Assembly (NCBI RefSeq): GCF_950295315.1
Contig: NC_080185.1
Coordinates: 44,993,237 to 45,057,236, forward strand
Length of the DNA: 64,000 bases
From: Erinaceus europaeus
Lineage: Eukaryota; Chordata; Mammalia; Eulipotyphla; Erinaceidae
Direction: 5' to 3'
The notes beneath the pieces were generated by a model. That model did no database searches, had not been told where the DNA came from, and saw only the letters and a program-made list of their open reading frames with translations. The position numbers and the translations under genes were made by a program. Below are positions 52,920 to 64,000 of the stretch, piece after piece (positions within the stretch are counted from its first letter, which is position 1; every line of letters starts with the position of its first letter).

Positions 52920-54135
52920 TCTCTATGAAATAGTGTCTACTTAGACTTAGATACCCTCCTCGCCTACTTCCTATTACAGTTCTCTCAGTCACTCCAAAGC
53001 TAACCTTATCAAAGCAAGGACTGCAAAAGCTGAATAAGGGCAAGAGACTGGTATACTTTAAGGATGACTCTTTAGTTACTATCAGGTCACCCCATCAGCT
53101 GGGGGCCCTATTTGGAGAGTCCTGAGATTCCTGAATAGACATGATGGGTCTAGCCATCAAATCCCTCTCACCTTGTTATCGGTCATCTCTATCAGTAACA
53201 ACACAATAGACCCCTTTGTGGGGCCCCAATAAGACCTAGCCCTCAACTTGGATCAACAACGGTACAGAATGTTCCATCCTCCTAAGGGAGGATGGGCAAC
53301 ATACTCTATGCTACACCTGAGGAAGATGGGTCGATATTGGGGCAGCTTGGAATGTTCCTACTCTTGACCACAGAATGTGAACTCAGATCTAGAGGGATGC
53401 AGAGGTCACATAGGCTCCTAAACTGAATATAGGCCCCAGACTAAATCAAATCCATGGGGTTTACAGTCAACAATATTTATACCCCTTTCCCATATTAAGA
53501 AGCTACTATCTTTCGTGATCCAGCTTTCTGTCCCTTTTCCAGCCATAACATCATCTCCAGAGACAATAACTTGGATCCACCTGTACATCAGATTTCAGGC
53601 TCAGGGAAACAAAAAACACTAATATAACTACAGACCCTTTGGAATATAACTAAAATATACCTACTAGTATCTACAGAATGGAGGACACCCCCCCAACTCT
53701 TCATCTGCACTATTCCAGCCTTTAAGTTCATGATTGATCAATAATTTGTTTGGCTTTGTATGTTAACTCTCTTCAGCCACAAGGTTGCAGATGCTAGCAA
53801 GATGCTGACCAGACTTCCCTGGCAGACAACCCCACCAATGTGTCCTAGAGATTTACTTCTCCAGAGCCCCACCTTACTAGGGAAAGAAAGAACAGTTGGG
53901 AGTATGGATCGACCTGTCAATACCCATATTCAGTGGGGAAGCAATTACAGAAGCAATTACTTTCTGTACCCACAATGACCTTGGGTCCATACTCCCAGAG
54001 AGTTAAAGAATAGAAAAGCTATTAGTGGAGGGGATGGGATATGGAGATCTGGTGGTGGGAATTGTGTGGAGTTGTACCCCTCTTATCCTATGGTTTTGTC
54101 AATTTTTCATTTTTATAAATAAATAAAAAATAAAT
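52920..54135 (+). mobile_element. LR repeat, long form
   Basis: It starts near ATAGTGTCTACTTAGACTTA and includes the middle region (GACTCTTTAGTTACTATCAG, CAAATCCATGGGGTTTACAG), ending in an AATAAATAAAAAATAAATAA tail. This shows the roughly 1 kb that the young short copies lack. Confidence 0.92.
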
Positions 54136-54804
54136 AAGTAAATAAGAAAAATGTTTAACTGGAACACAGTTAATGTAAATCACACACATCACTGAGCTTT
54201 CCTCTTCTTTCTACACTCTCATTTTATAAAAAGAGATCAACTGAATAATAAAATTATCACTTTTGGGTTCCATACAAGACTACAATTGGATTCTGTACAG
54301 AAGTAGCTAAACTCCATAGGGGTTTCTATCTCTAGTTTCAGATATTGTTTACGGAACACACTGGCTACAGTTAAGAGAATTGCACCTCCATTTTTTACAT
54401 GTCCTTGAAATGGAAATTCTCTGAGTTCAGAAAGAGCTGATTGTCAGCTCAGTCCATCACTATAAAATAAAGTGGAGGGGAAGAGGTTGTCATGAAGGAA
54501 GCTGATTAGCCATGTTGACAGAACAACAAAATAGTCACAGAGGTAAGTGACCAAAAAAGTCACAGTAATTTGACTCCTACAAATGGCTGTACATTCTAAG
54601 GCCATATTCACTGTGCAAACTTACTTATATGGTTAATGTTGCCTACAGTTATTTGTACACTCTACAAATCATATACAATTTTTTAAAAGTGATTACCACC
54701 TAGAAATAAACATTGAACATTTCTAATAGTTTAGCATATCCCCACTGAACATTATGCTTTTAGAGTTGTATGACTTAATATGGAGATACGTTTGCCCAGA
54801 TACA
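54136..54804. other. Unique DNA
   Basis: No recognisable feature. Confidence 0.5.
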
Positions 54805-54854
54805 CAGAAATATGTTTTCTTTCCATATGTGTGTGTGTGTGTATATATATTTCC

Positions 54855-55112
54855 CTCCAGGGTTATTGCTGGAGCTCGGTGCCAGCACTATGAATCCACT
54901 GTTCCTTGTGTTTTTTTTTTTTCATTTTTATTGAATAGGACAGAGAGAAATTGAAAGAGATGGGGGAGATATGGAGAAAGATAGACAACTGTAGCCTGTT
55001 TCACTGCCTGTGAAGCATCACAGCTGCATGTGAGGAGTAGGGGCTCTTACTAGGTCTTGCACAGGTCTTTCTGCATGTGCACTTAACCAGATGTGCCACT
55101 GCCTGCTCCCCT
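54855..55112 (-). mobile_element. tRNA-derived SINE type 1
   Basis: CCTCCAGGGTTATTGCTGGA 3' module, a T-run at 54909-54922, the body and ACTTAACCAGATGTGCCACT head. It lies inside a larger block bracketed by CAGAAATATGTTTTCT. Confidence 0.88.
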
Positions 55113-55115
55113 AAA

Positions 55116-55711
55116 TTTTTCAAATATTGTTTTAATTGATTTATTATTGAATAGGTGTCAGGTTGCACTGCAGGGGAGAGAACTCAACCAGAGCCAACCT
55201 GGGCTGCTGCTTACTCAGCGACGTGGGAGAGGAACCAGGAACTCGTGGCTGAGCGGAACGTAATGCAATGCCTTTATTTATCAGAGAAAATGCATTTATA
55301 TCTTTTGAAACGGAAGTGGCAGGTCGGAAAAGGAAATGGCTAGGAGACAGGGTGGAGAGAAGAAAAGATCATGAAAGTAGCAAGCTTCCATAGCAGCTGT
55401 TGAGAAGGTTCTAACCAGTGGGGATTAAACCAATACCCTGCAGGCAGGGCAGGTCTCAGGCAAAACAATGGTTATGTAAATAGACCACAGCATCAAGCAA
55501 TGCAGGGGACCTGGCGTAATGACCAACAAATAGGGACAGAGAGAAGTTACAAAGGGAGGAGGAGGTAGAGAGGGAAAGAGACAGAGACACCTGCAGCCCT
55601 TTTTCAGCACTAGTGAAGCTTTCCCCCTGCAGCTGGGAACCAAGGGCTTGAACCCAGGTCCTTGAACACTGTAATGCATGCACTTAACCCGGTGTGCCAA
55701 AGCCTGGCCCC
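55116..55711 (-). mobile_element. SINE type 2, split by a solo LTR
   Basis: The tail (55116-55155) and the rest (55535-55711, CTTGAACCCAGGTCCTTGAA, GCACTTAACCCGGTGTGCC) are separated by the LTR at 55156-55528. CAGAAATATGTTTTCT occurs directly after it (55711-55726) and at 54805-54820. Confidence 0.9.
55156..55528 (-). mobile_element. Solo LTR (373 bp)
   Basis: On the minus strand it starts TGTTGGTCATTACGCC and ends GCAACCTGACA. The duplication AATAGG lies at 55150-55155 and 55529-55534. On the minus strand a TATA-like GATATAAATG and AATAAA lie in the same order as in the LTR at 42279, and the end CTCTCCCCTGC is shared, so the two are related. Confidence 0.88.
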
Positions 55712-55726
55712 AGAAATATGTTTTCT

Positions 55727-55895
55727 ATATACACATTTTGTAAAAGTAGAACAATATTATATAAATTTCCATTGTGGTATTGTACTTCACATTCTAAAAG
55801 ACTTTTGCAAAATAATTCTTAAATATTTTCATAATAATACCATTGTCCATAAATCTTTGTTTTGTTTTTACTTTATTTTACTTATTTTATTTATA
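55727..55895. other. Unique AT-rich DNA
   Basis: No recognisable feature. Confidence 0.45.
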
Positions 55896-55981
55896 TATTT
55901 ATTTATTTATTTGGCCACCACTATTATTGCTAGGGCTCTCTGCTGACCCTACAAATCCACCACTCCTCCTGGAGGCCATTT

Positions 55982-55982
<1 letters not shown>

Positions 55983-56037
<55 letters not shown>

Positions 56038-56056
56038 TCCTTCTATCTTTCTTTCT
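55983..56056. repeat. (CTTT)n microsatellite
   Basis: About 18 near-perfect CTTT units inside a SINE. Confidence 0.95.
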
Positions 56057-56126
56057 TTTTTCCATTTTTATTTGACTGGACAGAGAAAAATTGAGAGAAA
56101 TGGGGAAATCGAGAGAGGGAGAGGGG

Positions 56127-56335
56127 GCTGTGTGGTGGCTCACCTGGTTAAGGGCACATAGCACTATGCACAAGGACTTGGGTTCCAGCCCATATTCTCC
56201 ACCTGCAGGGGAAGAAAGCTTCACAAGTGGTGAAGCAGTGCTGCAGGTGTCTCTTTCGCTCTCTCCCTATCACCCCCTTCCCTCTCGATTTCTGGCTGTC
56301 TCCAATAAATAAGTAAAGATAACTTAATAAGAGAG
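56127..56335 (+). mobile_element. tRNA-derived SINE type 2, nested
   Basis: GGGGCTGTGTGGTGGCTCAC head, CCACCTGCAGGGGAAGAAAG, CTCGATTTCTGGCTGTCTCC and AATAAATAAGTAAAG tail. It is clean compared with its host SINE, so younger. Confidence 0.9.
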
Positions 56336-56482
56336 AGATAATGGAAGAGAAACAAAGACACCTACTTCAATGCTCATGAAGCTTTCCCTCTATGGGTGGA
56401 GAGCGGGGGCTCGAACCCGGGTCCTTGTACATGGTAATATGTGTGCTTAACCAGGTGCTCCACCACCCATTTCCATGTTTTT

Positions 56483-56625
56483 TTTTTTTAAGGATTCATT
56501 TATTTAGAAATAGAGATGGAGGGAGAAAGAACCAGAGCATTACTCTGGCATATGTGATGGTGGGGATTGAATTTAGATCCTCATTCTTGAACACCATACA
56601 CACTGTCAACTTCTCAGCTACTTAC
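56483..56625 (-). mobile_element. Degraded SINE type 3
   Basis: GATTCATTTATTTAGAAATA, CAGAGCATTACTCTGGC and GGGGATTGAATTTAGATCC. Confidence 0.6.
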
Positions 56626-57620
56626 CTGTAAATTTAAGGTGTATTTATAGAAGTAGAAATTTGGGGTCAATGTTTATGTGCATTGCCAAAGTTTTGATGC
56701 CAGATTAAACTAAATAATACATTTTCTGAAATAGCTGCTTTGAAATAGCTAGTATATAAATGTTTAAGTTTTTCGTTAATGGTGACAAATTTCTCTCCAG
56801 AAAGCACTCCATTTTTAATTATTGTTTGTCAGAAATTGTCATTATTTATAGAAAATGTTAACCCTTAAATGTAAGGTTTGCTTAACACATATATTTTCCT
56901 GACTTTCATTCGTTTTTCTATTTATGAAACTTTATTGAACAAACATTATACATTTTGAAAAATACTTAAGTGTACAAATAATTCCATTTATGGTTTCTTT
57001 CAGTGCTTTTATATTTAAAAAAAAGTCTTACATTCAAGCTAGCAAAATAGCTCACTTGTATAGTGTGCTGCTTTGCCATGCTAGCGACTCAGACTGAAGC
57101 TTGACCCTCACCTCATTGGGGGAAGTTTTGGTACTGGAGTCTCTTACTCTGTCTCTATCTGACAAAGTCAGCCAAGAGCAGTGAAACCTCATTAATGGCA
57201 AAAATAAATGCATATATTTGGTGTAGGTGCATGTGGTTGTGTGAACTATATATTTGGCATAACCTTTTAGCTACAATAATTGAATTGCTGTTTGTGTTTT
57301 TCAGATTCATCCCCAAGTTTTCTCCTGTAGTTAAATGCTAATTCAAACAAATCAGAGACCATCTTGCTAAAATCATTGAAATAATTTGTCTATTAATTAT
57401 AGAAATTATCTGGTAATTAGGACGTAATGCTTCAAGCATTTTTCAACAACATATGATAATTTCACTACGTTGTAGTTTTGTTTCAGAAAAATTGGTTGAG
57501 GGAATCAAGGTAAGGCACATTACTCTATAACTTTCCCCATTAAATAATTGGAAGTAGTTCTGGTTAGTCTTTTCATCTAAGGTGTGATTTTCAGGAGTCT
57601 ATTACTATGGAAAAATGGAA
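56626..57620. other. Mostly unique DNA
   Basis: Apart from the SINE at 57030 nothing is assigned. 57330-57510 is a candidate conserved stretch with several TAATTA cores. Confidence 0.45.
57030..57215 (+). mobile_element. SINE type 4
   Basis: AGCTAGCAAAATAGCTCACT head, CATGCTAGCGACTCAGACTG and GAAGTTTTGGTACTGGAGTC, the last shared with 51855-51875. Confidence 0.65.
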
Positions 57621-58023
57621 AAAAATTGGAATAGGGCACCAAAGTAAAAATCTCTGGGTGGAGGGTGAGGATGGATGCCCAGCATCACTGGGGGGTAGCG
57701 GAGGCAGAGGGGGAGGATGGGATTGGACACAGTCTTTTGGTGGTGGGAATGGTGTTTATGTACACTCCTATTAACTTTTAGTCATATAAATCACTATTTA
57801 ATTAATATGAGAGGGGAAAACTGATTGAATGTCTCAAACTTTTTAATGAACAGATCATAGAATGAGTCTTTGATATGTTGACTCTCTTAAAAGCTTAGAT
57901 CAGGGAGAACAGAAGCAACTGGTGGCATTACTCTATAAGACAAAGCTATATACAAATGATGTCAAAAGACATAAAGTATGGTGACATTGTGTATGATACA
58001 GCAAATCCTAACAAAGGGATTTT

Positions 58024-58664
58024 TAAAAATTTCTTTATTGGGGAATTCATGTTTTACATTCGACAGTAAATACAATAGTTTGTACATGCATAACATTTCC
58101 CAGTTTTCCATATAACAATACAACCCCCACTAGGTCCTCTATCATCCTTTTTGGACCTGTATTCTACCCCCACCCTAGAGTCTTTTACTATGATGCAATA
58201 TGCCAATTCCAGTTCAGGTTCTACTTGTGTCTCTTCTGATCTTGTTTTTCAACTTCTGCCTGAGAGTGAGATCATCCCATAGTCATTCTTCTGTTTCTGA
58301 TTTATTTCACTTAACATGAATTTTTCAAGGTACATCTATGATCTGCTGAAAATGGCGAAGTCACCATTTTTAATAGATGAGTAGTATTCCATTGTGTATA
58401 TACCACAACTTGCTCAGTCACTCATCTGTTGTTGGACACCTGGGCTGCTTCCAGGTTTTGGCTATTATAAATTGTGCTGTTAAGAACATATGTGTACACA
58501 GATCTTTTTGGATGGGTGTGTTAGGTTCCTTAGGATATATCCCCAGGAGAGGAATTGCAAAATCATATGGTAGGTCCATTTCTAGCTTTCTGAGAATTCT
58601 CCAGACTGTTCTCCACAGAGGTTGGACCAATTTACATTCCCACCAGCAGTGCAGGAGGGTTCAC
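58024..58664 (-). mobile_element. LINE-1 3' end nested in LR
   Basis: It starts (plus strand) with TTTCTTTATTGGGGAATTC, the antisense of a polyadenylation-signal-containing 3' end, and runs into the ORF2 C-terminus. An imperfect duplication AAAGGGATTTTT / AAAATGATTTTT lies at 58012-58023 and 58665-58676. Confidence 0.9.
58400..58640 (-). pseudogene. LINE-1 ORF2 C-terminal fragment
   Basis: An open minus-strand stretch with [36 protein letters not shown] and [13 protein letters not shown], the same part of ORF2p as at 25260-25500. It is 5'-truncated. Confidence 0.9.
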
Positions 58665-59963
58665 AAAATGATTTTTCAAAGTGAACCCAATTGCCAAATA
58701 ATTTGATTATAGCATTAGCTATCTATTGCCTTCTTAAACCCTAAGACAGCAGGAACCTCCCTCTTCATCTATGGAGCCTATATTCTCCCCAGTCCTGGAA
58801 TATCTAGGGTGGGGCTCACTTTCCTGCAAGCATCTCTCAATTCATACCATATGATATTGCATCTGCTGACCACAACCTAAGTAATGCAGTGAGTACCACC
58901 TCAACATGCTTCACTTCAGACTATGTCCAGAGACGTCAGGCATGGAATGTCAACCCTTCAGCCTCATTACTTGCATGAGACCTTTCCTTTCTCATAGGAT
59001 TCTGCAATTCCATTTTGGGTGGTTCACTTCCTAACTAAGTCCCAAAACCTAGATATAGATCAGGTCCCATGAGATAGAGCATATGTTAACATGTATCCAT
59101 AAATATATACCTGAAAGCTAAAATGCACAATAGTGAGTCAGTACATGCAGCAAGCAAGTAGAAAGACCTAAAAAGACACCATGAAGTTTCTAACGAAATC
59201 GTTTCTACTTAGACTTAAATAATCTCCTCACCTACTTCCTATTACACTACCCTCAGTTATACCAAAGCTAACCTTATCAAAGTAAGCACTACAAAAGCTG
59301 AATAAGGGTAAGATAATGGCATAATTTAAAGGAGACTATTTAGTCTCTATCAGGGCACTCCATCAGCTGGGGGCTTAGTCAAGGAGTTCTGAGATTCCCA
59401 AACAGAAACATGATGGCCCTAGACTTCAAATAAATCCATTTCTCCATTGTTACCAGTTAGCTCTATCAGGAACAACACAATAAACCCCTTTTTGGGCCCC
59501 CATAGGACCTTGCCATCAATTTGGATCAACAATGGTACATAATGTTTCATCCTCCAAAGGGAGGATGGACAACATACTCTATGCTACACCTGAGGAAGAT
59601 GAGTCAATATTGGGGCAGCTTGAAATGTTCCTACTCATGACCACAGAATGTGAGCTCAGAGCTAGAGGGATGCAGAGGTCACATAGGCTCCTAAGCTGAA
59701 TATGGGCCCCAGATCACATCAAATTGATGGGGTTTACAGTCGACAGTATTTATACCCTTTTCCCATATTAGGGAGCTATTCTCTTCCCTCATCCGTCTTT
59801 CTGGTCCTTTTTCCAGTCATGATATCATCTCCCTAGACAAAAACTTGGATCCATCTGCATATCAGATGTCAGGCTCAGCAGAAAAACAAACAAACAGTAT
59901 AGTCATGGGCCCTTTTAGAATATAACCAAAATAGGCCTGCTAACTATCTATATACTAGAAACT

Positions 59964-60622
59964 TGTAGGGTTAGCCTTCCACAAAAGAGATGACACAGGG
60001 ACTAAGCTCATGGTGGCAAAGCAAAACAAATCTTTATTCATTCGAGCACCCCAGAGTCCGGCACTAGCACGCCTGGTTAAGTCACGTGGTGCAAATCGCA
60101 ATGGCCAGTGTCAGCCTCCAGGTCTGCATGCCCACCCTCCTCCAGGTCTGGACACGGAAGAGATAAGACAGAAACAGAAGTGACTTGACAATACCATACA
60201 TGGTTAGGAAAGGGGCAGAGAAAAATGGAAGGGGCTGGAAAAGTAGGAACTTCTTTAGCAACTGTTGCGAGGGTATTAACTGGTAGGATTAATACCCTGG
60301 AAGCAGGGAGGGCCTTGAGGGTAGAAAGAAGATAGATCAAAGGAATGGAATGGGTGGGGATCTTTTAGGCAAAACAATGATTATGTAGATAGGTCATAGT
60401 GTCAGGGAATGTAGGGTGGAGCAGGCTTAAGTCTTTAAGGAATGTTGGGCTCCAGTGGGAAGATGCAGGATGTTTTTGTGGTGGAGGGAAGATTTACATG
60501 GTCACCAACCTTTTGAGGTTTATGTGTCCCCCTTTTTGCTCAAACCCTCTGTAGAGAGAGAGACTTACCAGGTGAATTCACCTCTCAGGTCAAGCCCTGC
60601 CAGGTTCCACCACATCCCTACA
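59964..60622 (-). mobile_element. LTR element (659 bp) containing a SINE-head-like segment
   Basis: Ends TGTAGGG...CCCTACA are inverted repeats, as in LTRs. The antisense polyadenylation signal TTTATT is at 60033-60038. The interior (AAAACAATGATTATGTAGAT, AGGGTATTAACTGGTAGGA) matches the LTR at 55156-55528, supporting the same family on the minus strand. The duplication is unclear (AACT against ACCT). 60054-60114 resembles a SINE head. Confidence 0.78.
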
Positions 60623-61095
60623 ACCTCCGTGCAGAGACTCCCAAATCTTCATCTGCACTGTTCCAGCTTTTAGGTTCATGATTAGTCAACAACTTCTTTG
60701 GCTTTATATGTTAACTCTTTTTTTTTTAGCCACTGGGTTCCAGATACTAACATGATGCCAACTGGCCTTCCCTGGGCAGATGATTCCACCATTGTGTCCT
60801 GGAGCTCTGATTCCCCAGAGCCCCACCTCACTAGTGAAAGAGAGAGACAGGGTGGGAGTATGGACCGACCTGTCAATGCCTATGTTCAGTGGGGAAGTAA
60901 TTAACAGAAGCCAGACCTTCCACCTTCTGCTCCCCATAATGTCCCTTGGTTCATACTCCCAGAGGGATAAAGAGTAGAAAGCTATCAGGGGAGGGGTTGG
61001 GATATGGAATTCTGGTGATGGGAATTGTGTGGAGTTGTGCCCCTCTTATTCTATTATTTTGTCAATGTTTCCTTTTTATAAATAAAAATTTAAAA

Positions 61096-61199
61096 AAATA
61101 ATTGGTAGTTCTCAAAATCACATACATTCATCCAACATTACCAGTTCTGGGAAACTCAGTTTATACTTATTTTTCTCAATAACGTGCCAATACAACACA
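61096..61199. other. Unique DNA
   Basis: Nothing recognisable. Confidence 0.4.
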
Positions 61200-61412
61200 T
61201 TTTATTTTTTATTATCTTTGTTTATTGAATAGAGACAGCCAGAAATCGAGAGGGAAGGGGATGATAGAGAGGGAGAGTGGGAGAGAAACACCTGCAGCAT
61301 TGCTTTACCACTTGCAAAGCTTTGCTCTTACAGGTGGGGTCTGGGGGTTAGAACCTGGGTAAATGCACATTGTGACATATACATTCAACCACGTGCACTA
61401 CCACCCAGCCCC
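61200..61412 (-). mobile_element. tRNA-derived SINE type 2
   Basis: AATAGAGACAGCCAGAAATC, AGAACCTGGGTAAATGC and TTCAACCACGTGCACTACC. Confidence 0.9.
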
Positions 61413-61699
61413 ATTACACCAAATTTTAATAACTATTTATTTCATAACAAACTTAGGATCTGTTACAATTTTGTTCTAAACTTGACTTCCAGTTTTGCAG
61501 TTTATCTTTTTAGGCATTGATTATTCAACAAATAAAATCTTGCTACTGTATATTGCAATTAAATAAACTTTTATGTTAAATTTCAGTAAATTTGCAATAT
61601 TTGCAATACTAATTCTTCCCATAAGTGAGCATGTATTAAAATTAGCTTTTATCTTCTTTAGAAAATTTTGTGAAGATTGCAGATTTTGTACTTTTCTTT
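61413..61699. other. Unique AT-rich DNA
   Basis: Nothing recognisable. Confidence 0.45.
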
Positions 61700-62003
61700 T
61701 TTGCCTCCAGGGTTATCACTGGGACTGGGTACCTACACTACAAATTTACTGTTCCTGGAGGCTATTTTTTCCTTTTGTTGCCCTTGTTGTTTATCGTTGT
61801 TGTTGGATAGGACAGAAAAAATTGAGAGAGTAGGGGAAGACAGAAATGGGGAGAGAAAGATAGACACCTGCAGACCTGCTTTACCGGTTGTGAAATAATC
61901 CCCTACAGGTGGGGAGCCAGGGGCTCAAAGCAGGATTCTTATGCCTATTCTTGCCCTTTGCACCTTGTGCGCTTAACCTGCTGTGATACTGCCCCAAACC
62001 CCA
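61700..62003 (-). mobile_element. tRNA-derived SINE type 1 with 3' module
   Basis: GCCTCCAGGGTTATCACTGG, TTGTTGCCCTTGTTGTTTAT, CCCCTACAGGTGGGGAGCC and GCGCTTAACCTGCTGTGATA. Confidence 0.92.
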
Positions 62004-62159
62004 TTTTTACTTCTTAACTTTATGCACACAACCACACACATACATGTTTGTGTAAAGTGAATTTGTATACATGTGGTAGGATTTCATATATGTGAAATAT
62101 TCATGCTATAAAAATGTTTTTTTGCATAATTGAATTTCTTATTTTATTTTTTGTTTATT

Positions 62160-64000
62160 TATTCAAAAAAGGAGACATTAAAAAAACCATAGGATAAGAG
62201 GGGGTACAACTCCACACAATTCCCACCACCAGATATCAGCATCCCATCCCCTCCCCTGATAGCTTTCCCATTCTTTATCCCTCTGGGAGTATGGTCCCAA
62301 GGTCATTGTGGGATGCAGATGGTGGAAGGTCTGGCATCTGTAATTGCTTTCCTGCTGAACATGGGCATTGATAGGTTGATCCATACTCCCAGCCTGTTCT
62401 CTCTTTCCCTAGTAGGGTGGGGCTCTGGGGAAGCGAAGCTCCAGGACACATTGGTGGGGTTGTCTGTCCAGGAAATCTGGTCAGCATCATGCTAGCATCT
62501 GGAACCTGGTGGCTGAAAAGAGAGTTAATATACAAAGCCAAACAAACTGTTGAGCAATCATGGACCTAAATGCTGGAATAGTGCAGATGAAGAGCTGGAG
62601 AGGGGTCCTCCATTTTGTAGATAGTTAGTAGGTATATTTTAGTTATATTCCAAAGGGCCTGTGGCTATACTAGTTTTGTTATTTTCCTGAGCCTGAAATC
62701 TGATATACAGGTGGATCCAAGTTATTTTCTCTGGAGATGATGTCATGGCTGGAAAAAGACCAGAAAGCTGGATCAGGGAAGAGAGTAGTTCCCTAATATG
62801 GGAAAGATTTATAAGTATTGTTGACTGTAAACCTCATTGATTTGATTTAGTCTGGGGCCCATATTCAGTTTAGGAGCCTATGTGACCTCTGCATCCCTCT
62901 AGATCTGAGTTCACATTCTGTGGTTAAGAGTAGGAACATTCCAAGCTGCCCCAATATCCACCCATCTTCCTCAGGTGTAGTACAGAGTATGTTGTCCGTC
63001 CTCCCTTCAGAGGATGGATCATTCTCTACCATTGTTGATCCAAGTTGATGGCAAGGTCTTATGTGGGGCCCACAAAGGGGTCTATTGTATTGTTCCTGAT
63101 AGAGATGACCAGTAACAATGGAGAGAGGGTTTTATTTGAGGTCTAAGCCCTTCATGTCTATTTGGGAATCTCAGGACTCCCTCAATAGGGCCCTAGCTTA
63201 TGGGGTGGCCTGTTAGTAACTAAAGAGTCAACATTAAAGTGTACCAGTCTCTTGCCCTTATTCAGCTTTTGTAGTCCCTGCTTTGATAAGGTTAGCTTTG
63301 GAGTGAGAGAACTGTAATGGGAAGTAGGCTAGGAGGGTATCTAAGTCTAATTAGATACTATTTCGTTAGGAACTTTATACTGACTCACTGCAGACTATTG
63401 TGTACTTTGCTTTCAGGTATGTATTTTGCCCCAATTTATGGATACATGTGAACATATGAACATATGCTCTATCTTATGGAACCTGGTCTATCTCTAGGTT
63501 TTGGGACTTTGTTAGGAAGTGAACCACCTGGAATGGAATTAGAGAATCCTATGAAAGGAAATGTCTCACCTGGGTAATGAAGCTGAAGGGTTGTCATTCC
63601 ACACCTGTAGTCTCTGGACACAGTCTGAAGTGAAGCATGCTTTGGTGGTACTCCTTGCACTGGTTAGGTTGGGATTGGTGGATGCAATATCATTTGATAT
63701 GAATTGATAGAAGCATGCAGGAAAGTGAGCCCCACCCTAGATGTTCCAGGACTGGGGGAAATATAGGCTCTATAGTGTAAATGTGAGGTTCCTGCTGTCT
63801 TAGTGTTCAAGAAGACAGTTATTGTTATTGTTATAATCACATCATTTGGTAATGGAGTTAACTTTGAACAATCTGTTAGGATTTGCTGTATCATACTCAA
63901 CATCATCATAATTTATGTCCTTTGACATTATTTGTATATAGCTGTGTCACCGGTTGCTTCTGTTCTTCTTGGTCTCGGCTTTTGAGAGAGACAACATATC
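62160..64000 (-). mobile_element. LR repeat, long form, runs off the window
   Basis: The tail at 62165-62195 (ACCATAGGATAAGAGGGGGT) is followed by the complete long-form body, up to the antisense of GATATGTTGTCTCTCTCAAA at the window edge. With 57625-61095 it defines the order of the LR middle region. Confidence 0.93.

Larger units (their letters stand above)
55896..56480 (-). mobile_element. SINE, expanded by (CTTT)n and a nested SINE
   Basis: The antisense 3' module (GGCCACCACTATTATTGCTA) is followed by a (CTTT)n run (55983-56056), the body, the nested plus-strand SINE 56127-56335, then GCTCGAACCCGGGTCCTTG and the head to about 56480. Confidence 0.82.
57625..61095 (+). mobile_element. LR repeat, longest copy, with two nested elements
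   Basis: Segments 57625-58011, 58677-59963 and 60623-61095 join to about 2.15 kb. The 5' end (GGCACCAAAGTAAAAATCTC) is L1 3'UTR-like. Then come GATATGTTGACTCTC, the long-form middle, and the usual end with a TTTATAAATAAAAATTTAAA tail. It was interrupted by an L1 3' end and an LTR. Confidence 0.92.

Noticed and set aside
1..64000. CRISPR arrays, operons, phage or bacterial genes
   Set aside because: All repeats are interspersed or simple eukaryotic types. There are no regularly spaced short repeats with unique spacers and no prokaryotic gene packing.

Overview
The window reads as mammalian nuclear DNA that is almost entirely interspersed repeats. I find no host protein-coding exon, rRNA, functional tRNA or CRISPR array that I can defend. 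The best organism call is a hedgehog (Erinaceidae, probably Erinaceus). The commonest short repeats are tRNA-derived SINEs, with a head of the type GGCGGTAGCGCAGYGGGTTAAG and a body containing CCTGCAGGGGAGTCGCTTCAC, which match what I recall of the hedgehog Eri SINEs. The LINE-1 copies and a second abundant repeat are also lineage-specific.

Layout. 1-5.6 kb: two overlapping LINE-1 pieces in opposite orientation. One carries two insertions, each with target-site duplications: the 3' end of a LINE that is not L1 (2629-3641) and a LINE-1 5'UTR standing alone (3704-5370). 5.6-8.8 kb: tails of the abundant long repeat (called LR here), SINEs and unique DNA. 8.8-12.85 kb: an internally deleted LINE-1 on the minus strand, with a complete two-unit 5'UTR. 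12.9-24 kb: mostly unique DNA with scattered SINEs and LR fragments. 24-30 kb: old L1 relics with nested SINE and LR insertions. 30-36 kb: a young LR copy, then a non-autonomous endogenous retrovirus with two LTRs inserted in another LR copy. 36-46.8 kb: unique DNA with SINEs, a mariner-like palindrome, a MIR relic and a solo LTR. 46.9-54.1 kb: several LR copies, one with a 46-bp target-site duplication. 54.8-57.2 kb: nested SINEs and a second solo LTR. 57.6-61.1 kb: the longest LR copy, split by an L1 and a third LTR. 62.2-64 kb: a minus-strand LR copy running off the window.

LR occupies roughly a fifth of the window. Its longest copies begin with sequence resembling the end of L1 ORF2 and the L1 3'UTR, copies are 5'-truncated to different points, they end in A-rich tails and are flanked by target-site duplications. 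I infer that LR is the very long 3'UTR of a hedgehog L1 lineage.

The most surprising item is 2629-3641: about 1 kb of a non-L1 LINE, with 280 codons still open, an 8-bp target-site duplication and almost no 3'UTR, sitting inside a hedgehog L1. Elements of this type are common in invertebrates and not part of the normal placental LINE repertoire that I know, so it is a candidate horizontal transfer. There are no host genes here to form a pathway; the functional content is retrotransposon biology plus a few candidate regulatory or conserved non-coding segments.
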